A stretch of DNA of 64,000 bases, from the NCBI RefSeq assembly GCF_004345645.1, contig NZ_SLWS01000007.1, forward strand, positions 372,001 to 436,000, in the 5' to 3' direction. The position numbers and the translations under genes were made by a program. Positions 24,131 through 32,956 of the stretch are shown here, one piece after another; position 1 is the first letter of the stretch; the number at the start of each line of letters is the position of its first letter. This DNA is from Actinocrispum wychmicini. GTDB lineage: Bacteria; Actinomycetota; Actinomycetes; Mycobacteriales; Pseudonocardiaceae. The notes beneath the pieces are model-generated. The model was not told the origin of the DNA and made no database searches. It was given only the letters and a program-made list of their open reading frames with translations.

Positions 24131-26935
24131 ATGCAGGTGCGACTGCTCGGTACGGTCGATGTGGTGGTCGGCGGGGTACCCCGGCCGGTGTCAGGTCTGC
24201 GCCGCAAGGCCGCCCTCGCCGCCCTGGCGTTGCAGCCAGGTGAGGTCATGAGCACCGATCGGCTCATTCACATCGTCTGGGGCGACGCGCCACCGGCCAC
24301 GGCGGGAAACACCCTCCAGAGCCACATGTCGTACCTGCGACGCGTGTTGGGCGACCGGGCCGCGATCGTCGCCCGGCCACCTGGCTACGTTCTGAACATC
24401 GCCGGGGAGGCGACTGACGTCCACGTCGCGGAACGCCTGATCCGACTGGGAACCCAGGCCACCAGCCCGCGCCAGGGCGAAGAGCACCTGAATGCCGCCG
24501 TCGGCCTGTGGCGCGGCCGATCACTGGTCGATGTCACCGAGCTGGCGTGGTTCCATGACCAAGCGCACCGGCTGGACCACTTGTTGCTCGGCGCGAAGCA
24601 GGGGCTCATCGAAGTCCGCATGGCTTTGGGCCAACACAACCAGCTCATTCCGGAACTCGAAAGCCTCCGACACCACCACCCACTGCACGAGCAGATCCAC
24701 GGACTGCTGATGCTCGCGCTCTACCGTGCCGGCAGGCAGGCCGACGCGGTAGCGGCCTACCAGGCATTGCGACGCACCCTCGACGAGGAACTCGGCATCG
24801 AACCCAGCCAGGCGTTGCACGAACTGCATGTCGCGGTGCTACGTCACGATCCCTCCCTCGACGTGCAACCGGCCATGGACCCCGCGCCGGCACAGCTACC
24901 GCCGGCCATAACGGTTTTCACCGGCCGCAGTAGCGAACTCGCCCAACTGGACGACCTCCTGCCCGACACGAACCCTGCCCGGCCGGCCGCGGTGGTCATC
25001 TCGGCGGTGTCCGGCACCGCCGGGGTAGGCAAGACCGCGCTGGCGGTGCACTGGGCACGCCGCGTTCGGGAGACCTTTCCGGACGGTCAGCTCTACGTGA
25101 ACCTGCGGGGGTTCGATTCCGGCGGTTCGGTGACCAATCCGGTACAGGCGGTACGAGGGTTTCTGGACGCTTTCGGGGTGCCGCCGGCCCGTATCCCGGC
25201 CAGTCTGGAAGCACAAACCGGCTTGTACCGCAGCCTTCTGAACGGTCGTCGGGTGCTGGTTGTGCTGGACAACGCGCGAGATTCCGAGCAGGTCCGCCCG
25301 TTGCTGCCCGGTGCGCCGGGTTGTCTGGCGCTGGTCACCAGCCGCGACCGGCTCGCCAGTCTGGCGGCGACCGAAGGCGCGCGGCTACTGACCGTCGACC
25401 TGCTCGCCCCCGCGCAAGCCCGCGAACTGCTGACCAGCCGCCTCGACGCCCGCCGGACGGCGGCCGAACCCGACGCGGTCGACGCGATCGTCGCGCACTG
25501 CGCCGGGCTGCCGTTGGCGCTTGCCATCGTGGCCGCCCGCGCCGCCGCCGCGCCGCATCTCCCGCTCACCTCGCTCGCTGCCGAACTGGCGCAGGCCGAC
25601 AGTCGCCTGGACACCCTCGACTGCGGGGATCCGGCCACCCAGCTGCGCGCCGTGCTGTCCTGGTCCTACCGGACGCTGAGCGCTGACGCCGCGCGTCTCT
25701 TCCGGCTGCTGGGTCTGCATCCAGGGCCTGATGCCACACTTGCCGCGTTGGCTGGCCTCGCTGGCGCATCGACGGCTCGCACTCGCAAGCTGTTGGCCGA
25801 GTTGACCCGCGCACATCTGCTCACCGAGCATGTGCCGGGCCGGTACACCTTCCATGACCTGCTCCGCGCCTACGCCACCGAACTCGCTCACAGCCAGGCC
25901 ACCGAGACCGCCAGACGCACCGCAACGCTTCGAATGCTCGACCATTACCTGCACACCGCCCGCACAGCTGACGCGTTGCTGACCCCACAGCCCAACCCGA
26001 TCGCGCTGCCACCCTGCCAGCCGGGCGCCGCCCCCGAGACGCTCGCGAACCACCGAGAGGCGTTGACCTGGTTCACCGCCGAACACGGTGTCCTGCTCGC
26101 CGCCATCGACCAGGCCGCCGCCGCGGGCTTTGACTCGCACGCCTGGCAGCTTGCCGCGACCCTCACGACATTCCTTGACCGGCAAGCGCACTGGCGGCCG
26201 CTGGCCTACGCGCAGCGGACCGCTCTGATTGCCGCCCGCCGACAGTGGGACGGGACCGGAGAGGCGAACGCACACCGCGGTCTCGGGCTTGCCCACGACC
26301 GGTTGGGCAGTTCCGACTCAGCCCGCATCCACTACCAACTGGCGTTGGATCTGTTCGGCACCCTGGGCGACCACGTCGGCCTGGCCCGCACTCACCAGCA
26401 CCTGGCTCGGATGTACTCGGCTCAGGGGCACTACCGGCAAGCGGGTGACCACGCTCGGCACAGCCTCGGACACTATCGGGCGGTCGACGACCACGCTGGA
26501 CAGTCCGCTGCCCTCAACCATCTCGGCTGGTGCTGTGCCCACCTCGGCGACCACCGCCAAGCCCTTGTGCACTGCCGACACGCCCTCGCGCTGGCTCTGG
26601 AGTTCGACGATCTCAACGGCCAAGCCCACATCTGGGACAGCCTTGGCTATATCCACCGTCATCTCGGTCAACACCAGCAGGCCGTGGACAGTTACCAGCG
26701 GGCCGTCGACCTGTTCCGCCGAAGCGGGGATCGCCACAGCGAAGCCGCCGGTCTCACCGACCTCGGCAAGGCCCACCTGGCCGTCGGCGACGCCGGCGCC
26801 GCCCGGTCCGCGTGGACACAGGCCCGGATCATCGTCGACGACCTCGGCTTCCCGGCCACGGACCCGCTGCGCGTCAAGATCCGCTACTACCTCGACCGAG
26901 ACCGGTCCGGCACCGTGCCGCTGACCGACTCATAG
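24131..26935 (+). CDS. AfsR/SARP-type regulator: DNA-binding, BTAD, NB-ARC and TPR domains
   Basis: The 934-residue protein has, in order, an OmpR-like winged helix (about 1-92), a bacterial transcriptional activation domain (about 97-240), an NB-ARC ATPase with Walker A 'GTAGVGKTA' near residue 295 and Walker B 'RVLVVLDNA', and TPRs (about 690-920; repeated 'GDHRQALVHCRHALALA'-like units). This is the complete architecture of large SARPs such as AfsR, which activate secondary-metabolite clusters. ATG 24131 follows GGGGAGGGA. No biosynthetic cluster is in the window, so its target is unknown. Confidence 0.92.
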   Translation: MQVRLLGTVDVVVGGVPRPVSGLRRKAALAALALQPGEVMSTDRLIHIVWGDAPPATAGNTLQSHMSYLRRVLGDRAAIVARPPGYVLNIAGEATDVHVAERLIRLGTQATSPRQGEEHLNAAVGLWRGRSLVDVTELAWFHDQAHRLDHLLLGAKQGLIEVRMALGQHNQLIPELESLRHHHPLHEQIHGLLMLALYRAGRQADAVAAYQALRRTLDEELGIEPSQALHELHVAVLRHDPSLDVQPAMDPAPAQLPPAITVFTGRSSELAQLDDLLPDTNPARPAAVVISAVSGTAGVGKTALAVHWARRVRETFPDGQLYVNLRGFDSGGSVTNPVQAVRGFLDAFGVPPARIPASLEAQTGLYRSLLNGRRVLVVLDNARDSEQVRPLLPGAPGCLALVTSRDRLASLAATEGARLLTVDLLAPAQARELLTSRLDARRTAAEPDAVDAIVAHCAGLPLALAIVAARAAAAPHLPLTSLAAELAQADSRLDTLDCGDPATQLRAVLSWSYRTLSADAARLFRLLGLHPGPDATLAALAGLAGASTARTRKLLAELTRAHLLTEHVPGRYTFHDLLRAYATELAHSQATETARRTATLRMLDHYLHTARTADALLTPQPNPIALPPCQPGAAPETLANHREALTWFTAEHGVLLAAIDQAAAAGFDSHAWQLAATLTTFLDRQAHWRPLAYAQRTALIAARRQWDGTGEANAHRGLGLAHDRLGSSDSARIHYQLALDLFGTLGDHVGLARTHQHLARMYSAQGHYRQAGDHARHSLGHYRAVDDHAGQSAALNHLGWCCAHLGDHRQALVHCRHALALALEFDDLNGQAHIWDSLGYIHRHLGQHQQAVDSYQRAVDLFRRSGDRHSEAAGLTDLGKAHLAVGDAGAARSAWTQARIIVDDLGFPATDPLRVKIRYYLDRDRSGTVPLTDS

Positions 26936-26990
26936 CGTCGGCGGGGAGACAGCCAAGTCCGATGTGGACGATGACTGTCCCCCCGAACTG

Positions 26991-28721
26991 TCACGGGCAT
27001 CCGGTCTTCTTGGGCGGGATCCCGAACAGGAGGTTCACGCTGGACCCAGGAGCCACCTGTGTCCCAGGGGCCGGGCTCTGGCTCGCGACCGCCTTGATGT
27101 GGTTGCAGTCCACGACCTGGCCCTGGGAGCCGACGACCAGGCCCGCGGCGGCGATGGCACTGAACGCCTGGTTCGGGCCGTCGTCGATCACGTTCGGGAC
27201 CGTGGCCTGGGTCGGCGGGTTGATCACCCAGCCGAAGGTGTAGCTGCCGGCCGGGCTCGTGGTGGCGTCGTGGCCGGTGACGGTCACGGTGAACCCGCCT
27301 GGGGTGGTCGGCGTCCCGGAGATCACCCCAGAGGCTGCGGCAATCGACAGGCCGGGCGGAAGTCCGGTAGCGGCCCAGGTGTACGGCAGGGTGCCGTCCC
27401 TGCCGCGCACGGTGAGGCTGGTCGCGCTCTGGACTGGCGTCGCCTGGTTGTCGGTGACGATCGCACCGAAGGCGAACGGCCTGACGAAGGCACCCGTACC
27501 GATCGGAGTGCCGACACCGGTCGGTCCGTCCCAGCCGGTGCGAGCGTCGCAGGAGGGCGCGCCGCAGTCACCGTTGTTGCCGGTGGTGACGTCAGTCAGG
27601 ACGTGCTCGGGCGGGACCACGGTCGGGCCCCGGCCGATGAAATGCCGGTACAGCAAGAAAGGCGCCGGGTCACTCGACGCCGGCGCGCCAGCGAGCGCGT
27701 ACCCCGCGGCGATGATCGGCGACGCCTGGCTCGTGCCGCCGAACACGTCCCAGCCGGTGTCGTCGTAGGTGTCGTAGACCGAAGCGCCGGTGAACGGATC
27801 GGCGTCCGCGGCGACGTCCGCGATCGCACGCTTGGCGCAGTGGGTGTCGGGCGGCCCGACCTGCCAGCCCGGCTGTGGTTCAAAGGCCGAACAGCCCGAA
27901 CCCGCCCCACTCCACGCCCGTTCGGTGAAGCCACCGGTGCCGCGGGTCAACGAGGTCCCGCCGACAGCGACCACGTACGGCGACGCCGCCGGATACTGCA
28001 CTCCCCCGCCATTGCCGTCGTCGCCGGTACTGAAGGTGATCACTGTGCCGGGGTGGTTGAAATGGAAGTCCTGGTTGACTTCGTCCGCGTACTCGTTCCC
28101 GCCCCAACTGTTGGAGACGAACGACGCGTTGGCCGCTGCCGTGTCAACCGCGGCATACAGGCTGGCGGCGTCGGCCGCGTCGGCTTCGACCAACAGGATG
28201 TGGCAGTTCGGGCAGACGGCCGACACCATGTCGAGGTCGAGTGAGATCTCCGCACCCCAGTTGCTGATCGCGGGAGAAGGGAGCGGCGTGGCAGCGCCGT
28301 TCTGGTTCACCTTCCGGAAGCAGCCGTTCGCGGTGGTGCACGCCGGAAGGCCGAACTGCGAGCGGTAGACAGCCAGGTCCGACTCGGCGTTCGGATCGTC
28401 GTAGGCGTCGACGATGGCCACCGTCCGGCCCGCGCCGCCGGTGGTGTCGAACTGGTAGGCCAGGGCCAGGTCGGCCGGGGTCAGTCCGGCCGAGGACGGC
28501 GCCGCAAGCGCCCGGCCCGGTGCGTGGATCCCGCTGCGGCGCAGGAGGGTGCAAGTGGGATGGCCGGGCGTGGCCGGCGCACAGCCCCGCAGGGACTCCG
28601 GTGCGGCGGCACGGATTTGTGCCGAGGCGGCGCGTGCCGTGGCCAGTGCCACGGCGGCCACAGCCACGACTGCGGCGATCCGCCCGAATCTCTTTCTCCG
28701 GTTTCGCGGTGACGGCGTCAT
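26991..28721 (-). CDS. Secreted S53 sedolisin-type serine peptidase with putative Ig-like and PASTA domains
   Basis: The 576-residue product starts with a signal peptide (about 1-35). The S53 domain shows the Glu/Asp pair in 'EISLDLDMV', the oxyanion Asp region 'SNSWGGNEY' and the catalytic Ser in 'FGGTSQASP'. Two C-terminal modules follow: a putative Ig-like He_PIG domain ('LPYTWAATGLPPGLSI', about 415-500) and a PASTA-like domain ('VPNVIDDGPNQAFSAIAAAGL', about 510-576). The usual long N-terminal prodomain is short here. Sedolisins are normally acid peptidases. GGGAG precedes ATG 28721. Confidence 0.88.
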   Translation of the reverse strand: MTPSPRNRRKRFGRIAAVVAVAAVALATARAASAQIRAAAPESLRGCAPATPGHPTCTLLRRSGIHAPGRALAAPSSAGLTPADLALAYQFDTTGGAGRTVAIVDAYDDPNAESDLAVYRSQFGLPACTTANGCFRKVNQNGAATPLPSPAISNWGAEISLDLDMVSAVCPNCHILLVEADAADAASLYAAVDTAAANASFVSNSWGGNEYADEVNQDFHFNHPGTVITFSTGDDGNGGGVQYPAASPYVVAVGGTSLTRGTGGFTERAWSGAGSGCSAFEPQPGWQVGPPDTHCAKRAIADVAADADPFTGASVYDTYDDTGWDVFGGTSQASPIIAAGYALAGAPASSDPAPFLLYRHFIGRGPTVVPPEHVLTDVTTGNNGDCGAPSCDARTGWDGPTGVGTPIGTGAFVRPFAFGAIVTDNQATPVQSATSLTVRGRDGTLPYTWAATGLPPGLSIAAASGVISGTPTTPGGFTVTVTGHDATTSPAGSYTFGWVINPPTQATVPNVIDDGPNQAFSAIAAAGLVVGSQGQVVDCNHIKAVASQSPAPGTQVAPGSSVNLLFGIPPKKTGCP

Positions 28722-29007
28722 CGATCAGCTCCCTGTACTCACGAAGTGACGGCTTGTCCTTGCCAGACCGGAGAAGGAGATTCGCCGCGGCAGCGGACCG
28801 CCGGATCCACACTGTGGGCGGCTCGCTGGAACGGACCTGACGTGACGCTGAAACGGCAGGTGGGTCCGGGACCTTCCCGGTCCGGTCAGCGTGACGCGGG
28901 CCGGCCGGTCGAACTGGTCGGCGCGGACCTGAACTCGACCATGCCTGTGCCGACGCGCGGGTCGTCGACGACATTGAGCGGTGCCGCCGCGCTGGTGTGG
29001 CACCGAG

Positions 29008-29229
29008 TCAGTCGTCGGGCCGTTCTTCGAGCGTCAGCCGGGTCGACTCGTACACGCCGGCCCAGAAGAGGAACACCACGCCGCTCGCGATGAGGAGAGT
29101 GACTTTCGCGTCAGGCGTGTGAATGGCCTGGTAGCCGACCAAGGCCACACTCACAGCCGTATCCAGCGCGAGATTGCCTCGTTGCTGCTGGTCCACCTGG
29201 CACGCGTGGTCATCGGCGGGTGGCGTCAC
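29008..29229 (-). CDS. Small single-pass membrane protein
   Basis: The 73-residue product has one convincing membrane helix ('VTLLIASGVVFLFWAGVYE', about residues 44-63) and a charged C-terminus. The start is probably GTG 29229, with a weak ribosome-binding site. It lies 15 bp after the coiled-coil HTH gene in the same direction, so it is likely the last gene of that small operon. Function unknown. Confidence 0.5.
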   Translation of the reverse strand: MTPPADDHACQVDQQQRGNLALDTAVSVALVGYQAIHTPDAKVTLLIASGVVFLFWAGVYESTRLTLEERPDD

Positions 29230-29244
29230 GCACGCCGGCGGCCG

Positions 29245-29565
29245 TCACTGAGTGTCGGGCTCGAAGTCGTTGAGCAGCTTGTACAAATTGGTGCGGTCCA
29301 TGCCCAGTTCGCGGGCGATCTGCGCTTTCGGGACGTTGTCGTCGATGGCGGCGGTCATCCGTTGGACGCGCAGGTCGCGGGCCGCGGTGAGTTCTTCGAG
29401 CGCGTTGACCCGCACGTCGCGAGCCACCCTGAGCTCTTCGAGCACCTTGCCCCGCCTGGCTTTCAGTTCCGCTTCCCGGTTGCGGATGTGTTGGAGCTGC
29501 TCCTGGAGTTCCTTGACCTTGACCGCGCTGTCCCGAAGCAACTCGAAGTGCTGCTGTTTGTCCAC
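29245..29565 (-). CDS. Coiled-coil protein with C-terminal helix-turn-helix
   Basis: The 106-residue product starts at GTG 29565 with GGAGAGG upstream. Residues about 5-75 form a long charged coiled coil with an internal near-repeat ('LEELRVARDVRV' / 'LEELTAARDLRV'). Residues about 80-103 form a homeodomain-like HTH ('KAQIARELGMDRTNLYKLL'). It is likely a small dimeric DNA-binding protein. Its neighbours are a YgjP-like metallopeptidase 22 bp upstream and a small membrane protein downstream. Confidence 0.7.
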   Translation of the reverse strand: MDKQQHFELLRDSAVKVKELQEQLQHIRNREAELKARRGKVLEELRVARDVRVNALEELTAARDLRVQRMTAAIDDNVPKAQIARELGMDRTNLYKLLNDFEPDTQ

Positions 29566-29587
29566 GCCCTGCCTCTCCCCTCGCTGC

Positions 29588-30160
29588 TCATGGTCCTTCG
29601 TTCCAGTCACCCAGCCAGGCATGACGGCCGACGTCGGCGAGTTCGGTCTGACGCTGCCGCCAGTCCGGCATCCACCGGTCCATGCGGAGCTGCCACGCGA
29701 GGCCACGGGCGGCGTGCGCCTGTTCGTGCACGAGTACGTATTCAGTCAGTCGCAGTGGCAGGCCGAACGCGGCCCAGTGGACGGTCGTGGTGTGTTTGTG
29801 TCCGTTGTAGACACCCCAGCGGTATCGGCCGAGATCGCGCACGGCGTAGGTGAGGCCCGGGATCTGGCCGTCCAGTTCGTAGGGACGTCCGACGCGGCGC
29901 ACCCACGCCAGCCCGGTCTCGCAGTACAGCCCGATCACCGCCCGGCGGATCTGCTGTGGGCGTTGCCTGCGCGCGTACAGGACGCTGCCCAGCGTGATCA
30001 TGGGCAGTGCGGCGATGCCCGCGGCCGGGGTGTCGACGAGGTGCAGCCGATAACGGTGGCCGAGCAGGTCGAAGTCCTCGCCGTCGACGAACTCCTTGAC
30101 CGCGTGGCCGGGCAGGTCGGTGCCGGCGACGGCGGCCCGGTAGTCGTCTGCGCTGATCAT
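29588..30160 (-). CDS. YgjP/DUF45-like zinc metallopeptidase
   Basis: The 190-residue protein has a zinc motif 'VHEQAH' (HExxH, about residue 143). It is preceded by the family-typical 'LPLRLTEYVLVHE' and followed by 'RMDRWMPDWRQRQTEL', as in YgjP-like metal-dependent hydrolases (the same positions read 'PxxVIDYVVVHELAH' and 'MPDYRERR' in the family). The third ligand normally in that helix is not obvious. ATG 30160 is preceded by AAGGA. YgjP proteins often accompany restriction or mobile-element accessory genes. Here it leads a three-gene leftward cluster. Confidence 0.7.
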   Translation of the reverse strand: MISADDYRAAVAGTDLPGHAVKEFVDGEDFDLLGHRYRLHLVDTPAAGIAALPMITLGSVLYARRQRPQQIRRAVIGLYCETGLAWVRRVGRPYELDGQIPGLTYAVRDLGRYRWGVYNGHKHTTTVHWAAFGLPLRLTEYVLVHEQAHAARGLAWQLRMDRWMPDWRQRQTELADVGRHAWLGDWNEGP

Positions 30161-30189
30161 GGTGGTGTGTCCTTGGTGGTGTCCGGCAC

Positions 30190-30219
30190 TGCCCCCGGTG
30201 GCGCGCCACCGCCGGGGCA
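30190..30219 (-). terminator. Hairpin terminator after the ROK gene
   Basis: Arms 30190-30202 and 30205-30219 pair with a two-base bulge and a GC loop. The hairpin lies 45 bp downstream of the leftward ROK stop and 30 bp before the metallopeptidase start, which separates the two units. Confidence 0.55.
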
Positions 30220-30263
30220 CAACGCTTTCCTTTCCCTGCCGAACGCAAGCGAGAACCAGACCG

Positions 30264-31475
30264 TCACCCGCCACTGTCGACCGACCCCTCCTCGGGCGGG
30301 ACGCCTTCGGCCAGGCCCGCGGGCATCGCGATCATCACGCCGAGTTCCTGGCGGATCGCGTGCGCGGCGGCTCCGAAGATCAAGCTGTGCGCGCCCAAGG
30401 TGGTGAACCGCACCTTGAGCGGCGAGAATCCGGACATCACCCGGACCGCCAGCACGTCGTTGACCGCACCCAGCACAGCGGGCGCGAGTGGATGGGAGGA
30501 GAACGGGCCGCCGAGAATGAAGTCGGTGACATCCAGTGTTCCGCCCAGGGTGGACAACAGCCGCGCCAACGCCTGGGCGGCCCTGCGGATCCGTTCGCCC
30601 AGCGCCCGGCTGTCGGCATCGTCGGCGCCGGCGAGGAATTGCTGGATGTCGGATTCGCTGGCGGCACCGACGATCGTGGGCTCCGCGGCGACGGTCTCCA
30701 GGCAGCCGATCAGGCCGCAACGGCAGCGCAGTGACGCGCCGGTGTCGATGTGGCCGATCTCGCCGCTGCGGAACTCGGCGCCGCGGTAGAGCCGACCGTC
30801 CAGCACGATGCCCGCGCCGATGCCGGTGCCGATCCACAGCACCACCACGGTGTCGACGTCCACAGTGGACAGCGCTACCTCGGACAGCGCCACCGCGTTG
30901 GCGTCGTTGACCACGTGGACCGGCAGGCCGCCGCAGCGCCGGGACAACTCCTGGCCCAGCGGCATCATCCGCCAGCCGTAGTTGACCGCCTCCCGGATCG
31001 TCCCGTCATCGCCGATGATGCCCGGCGCCGCCACGCCGACACCGCTGATCTCAGCGTCGCCCGACTTGGCCAGGCGCCCGACCGCGGTCGCGATGGTCGC
31101 CAGCGTGTCGTCGCCGAGCATGTGCGGGACAGTGGTGCTCTCCACGATGTGGCCGGTCAGGGTGAGGCGGCTGGCCCTGATCCGGCCGCGGCCGAGGTGC
31201 ACCCCGACGAAGTGGTGGTGATCGGAGTCCAGTTCCAGCAACACCCGCGGCTTGCCGATCCGTTGCGCCTCCCGCCCGGCCTCGCGAACCAGCCGCCGCT
31301 CGATCATCTCGGCGACGATCTCGGACACCGTGGCCTGCGGCAGCCCCGTCTCCCGGGCCACATCGGTCCGCGAGCACCGGTCACCACCAGCGGCGACGCA
31401 CTGCAGAACCAGGACGTCATTGCGCGCCCGCAGCAGCCCCTTCGTGCCCTTCTGAGCGAACCGAAGCTGCGTCAC
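30264..31475 (-). CDS. ROK-family transcriptional regulator with intact zinc motif
   Basis: The product of about 403 residues has an N-terminal winged helix ('CSRTDVARETGLPQATVSEIV') and a complete ROK domain: catalytic 'VVNDANAVALSE' and zinc motif 'CRCGLIGCLE'. Nagc/XylR-like regulators of this kind respond to sugars or amino sugars. The start is a GTG; 31475, 31484 and 31487 are possible, and I prefer 31475 for its GGTGG spacing. It opens the glycan-utilisation locus and lies beside the GntR-LacI regulator, transcribed in the same direction, so two layers of control are likely. Confidence 0.88.
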   Translation of the reverse strand: MTQLRFAQKGTKGLLRARNDVLVLQCVAAGGDRCSRTDVARETGLPQATVSEIVAEMIERRLVREAGREAQRIGKPRVLLELDSDHHHFVGVHLGRGRIRASRLTLTGHIVESTTVPHMLGDDTLATIATAVGRLAKSGDAEISGVGVAAPGIIGDDGTIREAVNYGWRMMPLGQELSRRCGGLPVHVVNDANAVALSEVALSTVDVDTVVVLWIGTGIGAGIVLDGRLYRGAEFRSGEIGHIDTGASLRCRCGLIGCLETVAAEPTIVGAASESDIQQFLAGADDADSRALGERIRRAAQALARLLSTLGGTLDVTDFILGGPFSSHPLAPAVLGAVNDVLAVRVMSGFSPLKVRFTTLGAHSLIFGAAAHAIRQELGVMIAMPAGLAEGVPPEEGSVDSGG

Positions 31476-31655
31476 GGACGCCACCACCCCAAAGTTACTT
31501 CGCTGACCGTTGTAATGCGATCCGCAGTCTATGTAGCGGGCCACAGCGGCGGCAAGGGTGTGGGTGGGGCGTCCTGTCATGCCCATGTACGCCGGAAATG
31601 ACTACCTAACGTCATCATTATCTCCGGTCAACGAAATAAGCCCTCGTCGGGTCCC

Positions 31656-31674
31656 CGACGGTCGTGGACCGTCG
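31656..31674 (-). terminator. Short hairpin after the GntR-LacI gene
   Basis: CGACGGTC and GACCGTCG at 31656-31663 and 31667-31674 form a perfect 8-bp stem with a GTG loop. It lies 13 bp after the leftward stop at 31687. Confidence 0.4.
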
Positions 31675-31686
31675 ATGAGAACCGGT

Positions 31687-32814
31687 TCACGCCCCGAGCC
31701 GGCCACCCATCACCTGCAGGTACGCCACAGCGGTGTCGCGGGTGTGGATCGTGATCGGCAGGACTGTGCGCTGCGGCTCGGTCGCGGTGGGCGCGTTGAT
31801 GCGTTCGACGAGCAGGCGCATGCTTTCGCGGCCCAGCTGTTCGGCGGGGACGACCGCGGCCGCGATGGTGAGCGGCAGGATGTCCAGGGGCCCGGCGTCG
31901 TCCATCCCGGCCAGTTCGACCTGTCCGGGCACCTCGACACCGAGGTGGGCCAGGTCGGCGGCGGCCGTGGCGACGATGTACCCGTCCGAGCAGATCAGCA
32001 CTGTCGGCGGTTCCGGATGGTCGAGCATCGCCGTCAGCCGGGCGATCCGCTCGACGCGGTCAAGCCGCTGGTGGGTGGCGAGCACGGTGAAGTCGGGACG
32101 TTCTGGGATGCCGTGGGCGCGCAGTGCCTGCAGGTGCCCGCTGAGCCGGTCCCGAACGCTGGTGCAGTCGGTCTCGTCCCAGAGAATCGCCATCCGACGG
32201 TGGCCAAGGCCGATGAGGTGATCGGTCAGGTCGTGGCCGACGGCGAAGTGGTCGGCGATCACGGCGTCGGTCGGGGTGTGGGCCAGGTACCGGTCGACCA
32301 TCACGAGCGGGATGCCCAGTCGCCGCACCTCGCTCAGCGCGGCCGACTCGGTCGTGCCCTGCACGGGATACAACACGACGCCGCTCACTCCGCTGTCCAG
32401 CGCTCGTCGCAGCGCCTGCTCCTGCACGGCCAGTGAGTCCTTGCTGTCGAACAACACCATCTGCAGGCTCAGGTCGGCGCAGACGGACTCGACGCCGCTG
32501 ACTACACCGGCCTTGATCGGACCACGCCCGTGGATGACACAGGCGATGGATCGCGTCCCGTCCTGCCGCGCCGGCGTTGTCTCCTGGCGGTCCGCGACGA
32601 AGGTGCCCCGCCCCTGCTGCCGAACCAGGACACCCTCCGCGACCAAGTCGTTCAGCGCCCGCACAGCGGTCGTGGTGCTCACCTTGAAGCGCTCACAGAC
32701 CTGCCGCTGGGTGATGAAGGGCTGGCCCGGGGTGTACTCCCGGCGGGCGATCGCCTCACGCAGCTCCCGCTTCACCTGCTGGTACCTGGGCAGCGGCGGT
32801 TCTTCGGTCGTCAA
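31687..32814 (-). CDS. GntR-LacI hybrid transcriptional regulator
   Basis: The 375-residue protein combines a GntR winged helix (about 8-75; 'GQPFITQRQVCERFKVSTTTAVRAL') with a LacI-type periplasmic-binding-protein effector domain (about 88-370; 'GPIKAGVVSGVES', 'GIPLVMVDRY', 'LIGLGHRRMAILWDE'). AraR of Bacillus has this layout and responds to a sugar. The start is TTG 32814 with GGAAGGGA upstream. Its own promoter carries the 32836-32855 motif that recurs before the mannonate-dehydratase-like gene, so autoregulation and control of the locus are likely. Confidence 0.9.
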   Translation of the reverse strand: MTTEEPPLPRYQQVKRELREAIARREYTPGQPFITQRQVCERFKVSTTTAVRALNDLVAEGVLVRQQGRGTFVADRQETTPARQDGTRSIACVIHGRGPIKAGVVSGVESVCADLSLQMVLFDSKDSLAVQEQALRRALDSGVSGVVLYPVQGTTESAALSEVRRLGIPLVMVDRYLAHTPTDAVIADHFAVGHDLTDHLIGLGHRRMAILWDETDCTSVRDRLSGHLQALRAHGIPERPDFTVLATHQRLDRVERIARLTAMLDHPEPPTVLICSDGYIVATAAADLAHLGVEVPGQVELAGMDDAGPLDILPLTIAAAVVPAEQLGRESMRLLVERINAPTATEPQRTVLPITIHTRDTAVAYLQVMGGRLGA

Positions 32815-32835
32815 GAGCGTTCCCTTCCGGTGGCC

Positions 32836-32855
32836 AGTGCGTCAACATAGCAAGT
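32836..32855 (-). promoter_or_regulatory. Leftward promoter/operator motif, copy 1
   Basis: The 20-bp sequence AGTGCGTCAACATAGCAAGT (plus strand) recurs with one base changed at 41614-41633. Both copies sit just upstream of leftward genes (the GntR-LacI regulator and the mannonate-dehydratase-like enzyme). The core TCAACR....AA resembles the TTAACR....AA core of the rightward motif. Confidence 0.65.
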
Positions 32856-32890
32856 TTCCGTGGGCCGTCGCGGCAACCGACCACGTTCAA

Positions 32891-32929
32891 TTGACATGTT
32901 AACACGCTAACGCCTACCGTCCTGATCAC
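32891..32929 (+). promoter_or_regulatory. Rightward promoter/operator, copy 1
   Basis: A canonical -35 TTGACA at 32891-32896 is followed by GTTAACACGCTAAC and a plausible -10 TACCGT at 32915-32920 (18-bp spacing). The same arrangement recurs at 41669-41706. A repressor bound at GTTAACRCGCTAA would block the spacer. It drives the SDR-lactonase-glycosidase operon. Confidence 0.65.
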
Positions 32930-32956
32930 TTTCAGGGAGAACGGACGAGGGGATCC

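Noticed and set aside
26940..26980. Hairpin-like GGGGAGACAG / CTGTCCCCCC after the AfsR-type gene
   Set aside because: The stem is imperfect and the pairing weak; not listed as a terminator.
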